Part shown: positions 12,901 to 24,900 of the stretch, in pieces | How the letters are laid out: every line of letters begins with the position of its first letter | How positions within the stretch are numbered: position 1 is the first letter of the stretch | The notes under the pieces: model-generated | Databases searched by the model: none | What the model was told of the DNA's origin: nothing | What the model saw: the letters and a program-made list of their open reading frames with translations, nothing else | Position numbers and translations under genes: made by a program | Origin: Apostichopus japonicus | Lineage: Eukaryota > Echinodermata > Holothuroidea > Aspidochirotida > Stichopodidae | Direction: 5' to 3' | NCBI RefSeq assembly: GCF_037975245.1 | Contig: NC_092582.1 | Coordinates: forward strand, 21,354,577-21,414,576 | Length of the DNA: 60,000 nucleotides

Positions 12901-15900
12901 GAGCTATACTTGACTTGTTATGATAAATGCTGATTCCAATAGGAATAAGACCAAGGTAGTATAGCATATGATGTGAGGTAAGCAGTCACTTACCAGAAAT
13001 AATGCGCTATACTTGACTTGTTATGATAAATGCTGATTCCAGTAGGAGTAAGACCAAGATAGTATAGCTTATGATATGAGGTAGCAGTCACTTACCAGAA
13101 ATAATGCGCTATACTTGACTTGTTATGATAAATGCTGATTCCAGTAGGAGTAAGACCAAGGTAGTATAGCATATGATGTGAGGTAGCAATTAACTTACCA
13201 GAAATAATGAGCTATACTTGACTTGTTATGATAAATGCTGATTCCAATAGGAATAAGACCAAGGTAGTATAGCATATGATGTGAGGTAAGCAGTCACTTA
13301 CCAGAAATAATGCGCTATACTTGACTTGTTATGATAAATGCTGATTCCAGTAGGAGTAAGACCAAGGTAGTACAACATATGATGTGAGGTAAGCAGTCAC
13401 TTACCAGAAATAATGCACTATACTTGACTTGTTATGATAAATGCTGATTCCAGTAGGAGTAAGACCAAGGTAGTATAGCTTATGATGTGAGGTAGCAGCC
13501 ACTTACCAGAAATAATGAGCTATACTTGACTTGTTATGATAAATGCTGATTCCAGTAGGAGTAAGACCAAGGTAGTATAGCTTATGATGTGAGGTAGCAA
13601 TTAACTTACCAGAAATAATGCACCATACTTGACTTGTTTTGATAAATACTGATTCCAGTAGGAGTAAGACCAAGGTAGTATAGCTTATGATGTGAGGTAG
13701 CAATTAACTTACCAGAAATAATGAGCTATACTTGACTTGTTATGATAAATGCTGATTCCAGTAGGAATAAGACCAAGGTAGTATAGCATATGATGTGAGG
13801 TAAGCAGTCACTTACCAGAAATAATGCGCTATACTTGACTTGTTATGATAAATGCTGATTCCAGTAGGAGTAAGACCAAGGTAGTACAACATATGATGTG
13901 AGGTAAGCAGTCACTTACCAGAAATAATGCGCTATACTTGACTTGTTATGATAAATGCTAATTCCAGTAGGAGTAAGACCAAGATAGTATAGCTTATGAT
14001 GTGAGGTAAGCAGTCACGTACCAGAAATAATGAGCTATACTTGACTTGTTATGATAAATGCTGATTCCAGTAGGAGTAAGACCAAGATAGTATAGCATAT
14101 GATGTGAGGTAGCAATTAACTTACCAGAAATAATGAGCTATACTTGACTTGTTATGATAAATACTGATTCCAGTAGGAGTAGGACCAAGGTAGTACAACA
14201 TATGATGTGAGGTAAGCAGTCACTTACCAGAGCTATACTTGACTTGTTATGATAAATGCTGATTCCAGTAGGAGTAAGACCAAGATAGTATAGCTTATGA
14301 TGTGAGGTAGCAATTAACTTACCAGAAATAATGAGCTATACTTGACTTGTTATGATAAATGCTGATTCCAGTAGGAGTAAGACCAAGGTAGTATAGCATA
14401 TGATGTGAGGTAAGCAGTCACTTACCAGAAATAATGCGCTATACTTGACTTGTTATGATAAATGCTGATTCCAATAGGAATAAGACCAAGGTAGTATAGC
14501 ATATGATGTGAGGTAAGCAGTCACTTACCAGATATAATGCGCTATACTTGACTTGTTATGATAAATGCTGATTCCAGTAGGAGTAAGACCAAGATAGTAT
14601 AGCTTATGATATGAGGTAGCAGTCACTTACCAGAAATAATGCGCTATACTTGACTTGTTATGATAAATGCTGATTCCAGTAGGAGTAAGACCAAGGTAGT
14701 ATAGCATATGATGTGAGGTAGCAATTAACTTACCAGAAATAATGAGCTATACTTGACTTGTTATGATAAATGCTGATTCCAATAGGAATAAGACCAAGGT
14801 AGTATAGCATATGATGTGAGGTAAGCAGTCACTTACCAGAAATAATGCGCTATACTTGACTTGTTATGATAAATGCTGATTCCAGTAGGAGTAAGACCAA
14901 GGTAGTACAACATATGATGTGAGGTAAGCAGTCACTTACCAGAAATAATGCACTATACTTGACTTGTTATGATAAATGCTGATTCCAGTAGGAGTAAGAC
15001 CAAGGTAGTATAGCTTATGATGTGAGGTAGCAGCCACTTACCAGAAATAATGAGCTATACTTGACTTGTTATGATAAATGCTGATTCCAGTAGGAGTAAG
15101 ACCAAGGTAGTATAGCTTATGATGTGAGGTAGCAATTAACTTACCAGAAATAATGCACCATACTTGACTTGTTTTGATAAATACTGATTCCAGTAGGAGT
15201 AAGACCAAGGTAGTATAGCTTATGATGTGAGGTAGCAATTAACTTACCAGAAATAATGAGCTATACTTGACTTGTTATGATAAATGCTGATTCCAGTAGG
15301 AATAAGACCAAGGTAGTATAGCATATGATGTGAGGTAAGCAGTCACTTACCAGAAATAATGCGCTATACTTGACTTGTTATGATAAATGCTGATTCCAGT
15401 AGGAGTAAGACCAAGGTAGTACAACATATGATGTGAGGTAAGCAGTCACTTACCAGAAATAATGCGCTATACTTGACTTGTTATGATAAATGCTAATTCC
15501 AGTAGGAGTAAGACCAAGATAGTATAGCTTATGATGTGAGGTAAGCAGTCACTTACCAGAAATAATGAGCTATACTTGACTTGTTATGATAAATGCTGAT
15601 TCCAGTAGGAGTAAGACCAAGATAGTATAGCATATGATGTGAGGTAGCAATTAACTTACCAGAAATAATGAGCTATACTTGACTTGTTATGATAAATACT
15701 GATTCCAGTAGGAGTAGGACCAAGGTAGTACAACATATGATGTGAGGTAAGCAGTCACTTACCAGAAATAATGAGCTATACTTGACTTGTTATGATAAAT
15801 GCTGATTCCAGTAGGAGTAAGACCAAGGTAGTATAGCATATGATGTGAGGTAAGCAGTCACTTACCAGAAATAATGCGCTATACTTGACTTGTTATGATA

Positions 15901-18900
15901 AATGCTGATTCCAGTAGGAGTAAGACCAAGATAGTATAGCTTATGATATGAGGTAGCTGTCACTTACCAGAAATAATGCGCTATACTTGACTTGTTATGA
16001 TAAATGCTGATTCCAATAGGAATAAGACCAAGGTAGTATAGCATATGATGTGAGGTAAGCAGTCACTTACCAGAAATAATGCACTATACTTGACTTGTTA
16101 TGATAAATGCTGATTCCAGTAGGAGTAAGACCAAGGTAGTACAACATATGATGTGAGGTAAGCAGTCACTTACCAGAAATAATGCACTATACTTGACTTG
16201 TTATGATAAATGCTGATTCCAGTAGGAGTAAGACCAAGGTAGTATAGCTTATGATGTGAGGTAGCAGCCACTTACCAGAAATAATGAGCTATACTTGACT
16301 TGTTATGATAAATGCTGATTCCAGTAGGAGTAAGACCAAGGTAGTATAGCTTATGATGTGAGGTAGCAATTAACTTACCAGAAATAATGCACCATACTTG
16401 ACTTGTTTTGATAAATACTGATTCCAGTAGGAGTAAGACCAAGGTAGTATAGCTTATGATGTGAGGTAGCAATTAACTTACCAGAAATAATGAGCTATAC
16501 TTGACTTGTTATGATAAATGCTGATTCCAGTAGGAATAAGACCAAGGTAGTATAGCATATGATGTGAGGTAAGCAGTCACTTACCAGAAATAATGCGCTA
16601 TACTTGACTTGTTATGATAAATGCTGATTCCAGTAGGAGTAAGACCAAGGTAGTACAACATATGATGTGAGGTAAGCAGTCACTTACCAGAAATAATGCG
16701 CTATACTTGACTTGTTATGATAAATGCTAATTCCAGTAGGAGTAAGACCAAGATAGTATAGCTTATGATGTGAGGTAAGCAGTCACTTACCAGAAATAAT
16801 GAGCTATACTTGACTTGTTATGATAAATGCTGATTCCAGTAGGAGTAAGACCAAGATAGTATAGCATATGATGTGAGGTAGCAATTAACTTACCAGAAAT
16901 AATGAGCTATACTTGACTTGTTATGATAAATACTGATTCCAGTAGGAGTAGGACCAAGGTAGTACAACATATGATGTGAGGTAAGCAGTCACTTACCAGA
17001 AATAATGAGCTATACTTGACTTGTTATGATAAATGCTGATTCCAGTAGGAGTAAGACCAAGATAGTATAGCTTATGATGTGAGGTAGCAATTAACTTACC
17101 AGAAATAATGAGCTATACTTGACTTGTTATGATAAATGCTGATTCCAGTAGGAGTAAGACCAAGGTAGTACAACCAGTGTTCGACTTATGGCCAAAAAAT
17201 TGCATAGCAACAAATTTCGACAATTGCTATACAATATTTTTGTTGCATAGCAGTTCCCCAATATTGAATAGCAGTTTTGAAATTACCACAAAACGGACCA
17301 AATGTTGGCGATCAATGTATTAACTAGAAAATGTTTGTTTATTATTATTATTTATACTAGTGTTGCTACGATAATCGTTTTCAATATCGGTATCGGCCGA
17401 TATTTGCAATATCGGCAGCATATCGGTATCGGTAAAATTTTGCCTAATTGCCGATAACAGCAAACCGATATTGAACTTTTCTTTTTAACAGCAGAGCTAC
17501 CTGTACTTATTTATACTTGCAATGATTTGTTAATCTGCCCAAGACGATCCATTTCTTTAGCTTCAGTTAAACTCAGATTCATTTTCGATTAATATCCATG
17601 GAAACCTGACTCTCCGTAACATCTAAAAACACGTCTACGGCGCGCGAATATAACCAATGACCTTCGTGAACCTTGGCCTACACACAGCATTAGTGCAGCA
17701 TATATACACTGTACTAACCATTCATTTCCTCAAAGGCCTCCGTGAAAACCTTGAACATGATGCATACAGTAACTGCACAGTTCAGCAGTGTTGGAAAACC
17801 TTGTTCAATTTCCCGCGAACACACTGCCGATTTCCCGCCAGTGTTCGCCTGCCTAGCACGCGTAACGTGCGAGCATAAAGGCGTGGTGTCCAGGGGCCCG
17901 TCTTAGGGCTATGGTGGGGTCATGGGGTAGAACCCCTCGTGGGGATCCTGGGGGCGAAAGCCCCCGAAAATTGTCATTTTTTGCGATGTCTGGCGATGAA
18001 AAAATTCGCAGTTGAGGATGCAAAATACTGACAACTTTTTTTATTTAAATTGTCACGAAACTGATGAAAATTTTAAAATGACAAGTTAAAGTAGCTATAT
18101 TATGTTATAAAATGAAAAGAGATTTAATCTGTCTTTCAATCTTTAAAAAGTGCAACTTACAAAACTTCCGATATTATGAAACAAACAACGTTCAGCAAAT
18201 CCCCGTTTCTAGACTGCCTAACAATGAAAAGCGTGCACTATGCGTACATTTTTACACCTGCAGTGTTTAACCCTATACCCAACTACTGTGCCACGGTACA
18301 CGTGCTGCGAATTTGCCCAGGTACCTTCCCAACAACTGCGAGCTCATCCCCTGTGTAACACCTGTTTGTTAACATTTTTTGGCACGTTGCCAGGGAACCT
18401 TTTAGTTACGTGAGATCCGTAACCGCCGAGGTGGTTAGGCTATTTGCTTTACACTTAACTATGGTAGGATATTATTTTTTCAGGTTTTTTTTTCGCTATA
18501 CGGTCAAGTGAATAAGTTGTACATAGATTATAAACTCAATAAATTATAACTTCTACATTGTGATCGACAGTTCGTAAGTTAAGGTTTGAGTGTTTGCTCC
18601 CAAATCTGACTAGGAATTGGTATCGCACAAATCGGCACAATGTGCGATGCTGATTTGGAAACGTCTCGCAAGTTTGTCGTTTTGGATCGCATTTTGCGAT
18701 GCGATACCGGAAAAATCGAACACTGAGTACAACATATGATGTGAGGTAAGCAGTCACTTACCAGAAATAATGCGCTATACTTGACTTGTTATGATAAATG
18801 CTGATTCCAGTAGGAGTAAGACCAAGGTAGTATAGCTTATGATGTGAGGTAGCAATTAACTTACCAGAAATAATGAGCTATACTTGACTTGTTATGATAA

Positions 18901-21900
18901 ATGCTGATTCCAGTAGGAGTAAGACCAAGGTAGTATAGCATATGATGTGAGGTAAGCAGTCACTTACCAGAAATAATGCGCTATACTTGACTTGTTATGA
19001 TAAATGCTGATTCCAGTAGGAGTAAGACCAAGATAGTATAGCTTATGATGTGAGGTAAGCAGTCACTTACCAGAAATAATGAGCTATACTTGACTTGTTA
19101 TGATAAATGCTGATTCCAGTAGGAGTAAGACCAAGGTAGTATAGCTTATGATGTGAGGTAAGCAGTCACTTACAAGAAATAATGCGCTATACTTGACTTG
19201 TTATGATAAATGCTGATTCCAGTAGGAGTAAGACCAAGGTAGTACAACATATGATGTGAGGTAAGCAGTCACTTACCAGAAATAATGAGCTATACTTGAC
19301 TTGTTATGATAAATGCTGATTCCAGTAGGAGTAAGACCAAGGTAGTATAGCTTATGATGTGAGGTAAGCAGTCACTTACCAGAAATAATGCGCTATACTT
19401 GACTTGTTGTGATAAATGCTGATTCCAGTAGGAGTAAGACCAAGGTAGTATAGCTTCCCGTCCTGACCTGTCACCGTGTGAAGGTCCACACCATACATCT
19501 CTAGTCTCTGGGCTTTTTCAAGAAATTTTGTTTCTGCTTTTGTTGGACTCATGCCCCTGCCAAGATAGAAACAACAAAATTCTACCAGGGGCTCACAGGA
19601 AATACTGTCTGATTAATAATATTAGCCAAAAAGAGGAATATTGTGGAAAATGGGATACCATCAGACATAGTTTGAAACCTGTTTTCCCTTTAAAATGTGC
19701 TTCAATCTAAAATGTAACAACTAGAATAATAACTAAACTTTCCTTTCACTCCATTGTAATTAAGACAGGCCTACTACACTGTTACTAAATGACATTTGCA
19801 CCACAAATAAGACTTTAACTCAACTCATCATAATGCAGTGAATCACAATTCACAGTTCATCTCCTCTCTGCCCCAGAGAACATAACACATCAATAACCAG
19901 GAAATTAAATATTTGCTTAGAATCGGTATCAAAACAGGTTTAAATAATAATAATAATAATAATAAATGAGACTTATATAGCGCCAAATCAGTAAACAAAA
20001 GTTACTGCTCAAAGCGCTTTACAGAGAAAGTAAATTAATTTACAAAAGAACAAGTGAAAAAATGGGTCTTAAGTAGACTTTTGAAAGTAGAAAGTTTATA
20101 GCATGTTCGAATGTGATCTGGTAACTTGTTCCAGAGATAAGACCCAGAGTATTGGAAGCTTCTGTAACCATAGTTCTTCAATCGTGGTTTTGGAACAGTT
20201 AAAAACAGTTTGTTGGAGGAACGAAGTGTGCGAGTTGGAGTATATGGCAAGAGAAGTTGTGACAGGTACACAGGCCGTTCACAATACGGGCAGCGGTGTT
20301 TTGGATCTTTTGGAGTTTCTTGATGGTCGAATCAGGAAGGCCAAAAAAAAGGGAATTAAGAAAATCAAGCTTTGATGTCACAAACGCATGGACCAGTATC
20401 TCACAAGTCTTATTATGGAGGTAATTCCTCATCAAACTGATTTTCCTAAGTTGCCAATTTGCAGAACGACAGAGATTAGTAACGTGATTTTCAAGTGACA
20501 TGGTCTGGTCAAAATATGCACCAAGGTTTCTAACAGTTGAGGAGATATTAATAGAGTCTTTACCAACAGTAAGTGGTGGAAAATTAGGTGTAACTTCAGA
20601 GAAACGTGATCGAAAAACAATAAACTCTGTTTTATCACAGTTTAGTTTCAGCTGATTAGTTGTAAGCCAAGTGTTTACAGCACTTATACAGGTTTCCATT
20701 TTATGAAAAGCATTTGGCACATCATCCTTATCGAAAGCAAGAAGTAATTGAGTATCATCCGCATAATGATGGAAATGAACACCATGGTGCCGAATAATAT
20801 CACTCAACTCCGCAAGATATAAAGAAAAAAGAACAGGTCCAAGTACAGACACTGTGGAACACCAGTAACTAATGGACGAGGAGACGAGAGAACATCTTCA
20901 ATTTTCACCTGTTGATAACGCTCAGTAATATAAGAATTGAACCAGGATAGAACAGTACCACCTAATCGATACTTTGACTGCAGTCTTTCCAACAAAATAG
21001 AATGATTAACTGTATCAAAAGCTGATGATAAGTCTAAAAGAACTAAAAGGACAAAGCAGTCTTCATCAATCTTGGATGTAATAAAATTATGAACTGCATT
21101 GAGGGCAGTTTCCGTACTGTGACCAGACTTATAAGCTGACTGGTATGGTTCGAGAAGATTCTCCTGTGTAAGATAATCCATTAAGCGAGATAAAACTGTC
21201 TTTTCCAAAACCTTTGAAACGAAACTCAAGTTCGAAATAGGGCGATAATTTTTTAAACAGTTTCTATCTAAGCTGGTCTTTTTAAGTACAGGAGTCACAT
21301 GAGCAACCTTAAAGGAATCAGGTACGGTTCCTGTTGACATAGAAGTATTGACAATATTCGTGATGAGAAGAATGAGTTCTGCTGAACAACCTTTAGCTAA
21401 CCATGTTGGCAGCGGATCAAGCATACACGATTTTGATGGAGAGTTTTTGATAATTTTAAGTATTTCATCTTCAGTAGCTTCAGAGAAACTGTCGAACGAA
21501 GATGCAGGCAATGGCTCAGTCAAACAATTTGCAGAAAGGTGAAGACCTTGACGATTTAACATAGTACAAAGTTCCGAGATCTTCTTGGAAAAATAAAGGG
21601 AGAATCTCTCAGATAACTCTGTATGGCAGGAATAGTTTGGCAGAATGGCACACTTCTGTTTATTTGAAAGAAAATCAACAGTCTTGAAAAGATCTTTAGG
21701 AGATGATGTATCCGCAATGAAAGTGGCGTAATAATTTCTCCTTGCAATATAAATTTTGTTCCGCACAACTTTACAATGTTCCTTAAAAAGTTCTCTATGA
21801 ACAGATAAACCTGTTTTGCGCCACTGACGCTCGTGCTGTCTCCTAACTTTCTTAGCTTGGACAAATATACACAATACGCAGAAACGCTATCAGAACAGGT

Positions 21901-24900
21901 ATGAATATACGCAATAGGCAGAAGCGGTTTCTTCCCAAAATAACTTGTTAGAGCATTTGACAAACTATGTGCGTGAAAAGGAACTGGTGAGAACCATTAG
22001 GCGAGAAACTGTACTTGCGAGTACGGTAGAACTATGCCGAGTTATATAGCAATTAGCATAGTAAAGTGTGGGTATTATAACACAAAAAAGATCTTTAGGA
22101 GATGATGTATCCGCAATGAAAGTGGCGTAATAATTTCTCCTTGCAATATAAATTTTGTTCCGCACAACTTTACAATGTTCCTTAAAAAGTTCTCTATGAA
22201 CAGATAAACCTGTTTTGCGCCACTGACGCTCGTGCTGTCTCCTAACTTTCTTAGCTTGGACAAATATACACAATACGCAGAAACGCTATCAGAACAGGTA
22301 TGAATATACGCAATAGGCAGAAGCGGTTTCTTCCCAAAATAACTTGTTAGAGCATTTGACAAACTATGTGCGTGAAAAGGAACTGGTGAGAACCATTAGG
22401 CGAGAAACTGTACTTGCGAGTACGGTAGAACTATGCCGAGTTATATAGCAATTAGCATAGTAAAGTGTGGGTATTATAACACAAAAAAGATCTTTAGGAG
22501 ATGATGTATCCGCAATGAAAGTGGCGTAATAATTTCTCCTTGCAATATAAATTTTGTTCCGCACAACTTTACAATGTTCCTTAAAAAGTTCTCTATGAAC
22601 AGATAAACCTGTTTTGCGCCACTGACGCTCGTGCTGTCTCCTAACTTTCTTAGCTTGGACAAATATACACAATACGCAGAAACGCTATCAGAACAGGTAT
22701 GAATATACGCAATAGGCAGAAGCGGTTTCTTCCCAAAATAACTTGTTAGAGCATTTGACAAACTATGTGCGTGAAAAGGAACTGGTGAGAACCATTAGGC
22801 GAGAAACTGTACTTGCGAGTACAGTAGAACTATGCCGAGTTATATAGCAATTAGCATAGTAAAGTGTGGGTATTATAACACAACGTGACTGGAGAATGAC
22901 TTTAATTTGTCAATTAGCGGTCTGTAAAAAAGAACTTCGGGGGATTCCATTCTTTGAAATGGTATCCTGAAAAGTAAAGAAAGTGACATCTTAGAACCGC
23001 AAAAGCTCCCTGACATTGTGAAAGTAGTGTGCATGAAAGTCTCGGTAATGGAGTGTTGTTAACCCTGTATCTTGCGGTTGTTTCTTATGATATATTTATT
23101 CACATTATACAGATTCAAATAAAATCCCAGGGAATAATGTATCCAGTATTGCATCACAAGTTTTCTACACAGTTTCTACACTGAAACATTCAATGAGAGA
23201 AAAAATTCAGACCCTTCCAAAATGCCACACAAAATTTGAACAATAAATATTTCCCTGAATCCAGGATGCGCCAATCACAATTTTTGTATGTTTGCCCAAG
23301 GGGGGGGGGGGAATAACGTGACAAGAGTTTTGCATTTTGCTAATCCTTATTACCTTAATGACTGGTGCAACTCTCCAACATGCTGCTCAAAATCTTCACT
23401 TTGGTCAGGAATGAACCTAAATTCCGAGATGTATCCATCAGTATGCAGAGATGAATCAAAGTCACCTAACTCAGCTGGGAAGAGAAACAAATCGGATAAA
23501 TGAGAACCCCAAGGTAAAGATAATATCCTGAAACGTGAAGTATCATATGTTATTGAAATATACTCCAGTAGCATGACACTATTGGATATTTATTTCGCCT
23601 TACTGTGAATTGTCAGACACACACCACACACTACACAAATAGCTCATGACATATATGTCACACGTCACCAAGGTAGATCATAGATATAACATATCTCCAA
23701 TACATATGTCACACATATCCAATCCAAACCTGCAACACCTCTCACATCTTGCACATATCATACATCTCAAATACCACAGGTATCTCATGCATCAGACATA
23801 TCTGATATACCACACCCACACTTCATACCTCATATCTACAACACATCTAACATACCACACACATCTGACATACTTCAGACATATCTCACATTACAACACA
23901 TCTAACATATCACACACCAGACATACCTCAAACATATCTCACATCTACAACACATCTTTAATCACCCATCTGACATACCTCAAACATATCTCACATCTAC
24001 AACACATCTAACATATCACACACATCAGACATACTTCAAAAATATCTCACATCTAGATATATTCACACCCACCAGAAATACCTCAAACATATCTCACATC
24101 TATATAATATCACACATCAGACATACCTCAAACATATCTCACATCTACAACACATCCAACTATATCACACACATCTGACACATCTCAAACATATCTCACG
24201 TCTAATATCACACATCAGACATACCTCAAACATATCTCACATCTACAACACATCTTTAATCACCCATCTGACATACCTCAAACATATCTCACATCTACAA
24301 CACATCTAACATATCACACACATCAGACATACTTCAAAAATATCTCACATCTATATATATTCACACCCACCAGAAATACCTCAAGCATATCTCACATCTA
24401 TATAATATCACACATCAGACATACCTCAAACATATCTCACATCTACAACACATCCAACATATCACACACATCTGACATTCTCAAACATATCTCACATCTA
24501 CAACACATCCAACATATCACACATATCTGACATATCTCAAACATATCTCACATCTAATATCACACATCAGACATACCTCAAACATATCTCACATCTACAA
24601 CACATCCAACATATCACACATATCTGACATATCTCAAACATATCTCACATCTAATATCACACATCAGACATATATACATCAAACATATCTCACATCTTTA
24701 ACACATCTAACATATGACACACATCAGACATTCTCAAACATATCTCACATCTAATATCACACATCAGACATACCTCAAACATATCTCACATCTACAACAC
24801 ATCCAACATATCACACATATCTGACATATCTCAAACATATCTCACATCTAATATCACACATCAGACATACCTCAAACATATCTCACATCTACAACACATC

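Noticed and set aside
13503-13703. Repeated 66-codon frame starting [10 protein letters not shown]
   Set aside because: It arises from reading across two units of the exon-6 array in two different frames. Only the KLYYLGL part is the real exon frame.
12755-17174. Tandem full exon duplication allowing mutually exclusive exons
   Set aside because: Copies lack the 5' half of the exon and a proper acceptor. About 28 nt between the exon pieces of adjacent units is too short to act as an intron.
17880-17975. G-rich stretch with GGGGTC and AAGCCCC words, similar to 31,955-32,005
   Set aside because: Looks like a shared piece of transposon interior; too short and uncertain to call a family.
12755-19460. 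CRISPR-like array
   Set aside because: Units are contiguous with no unique spacers, the genome is eukaryotic, and the unit derives from a neighbouring exon.
23646-24011. 121-codon plus-strand frame rich in His, Ser and Thr
   Set aside because: Falls within the CACATC minisatellite.
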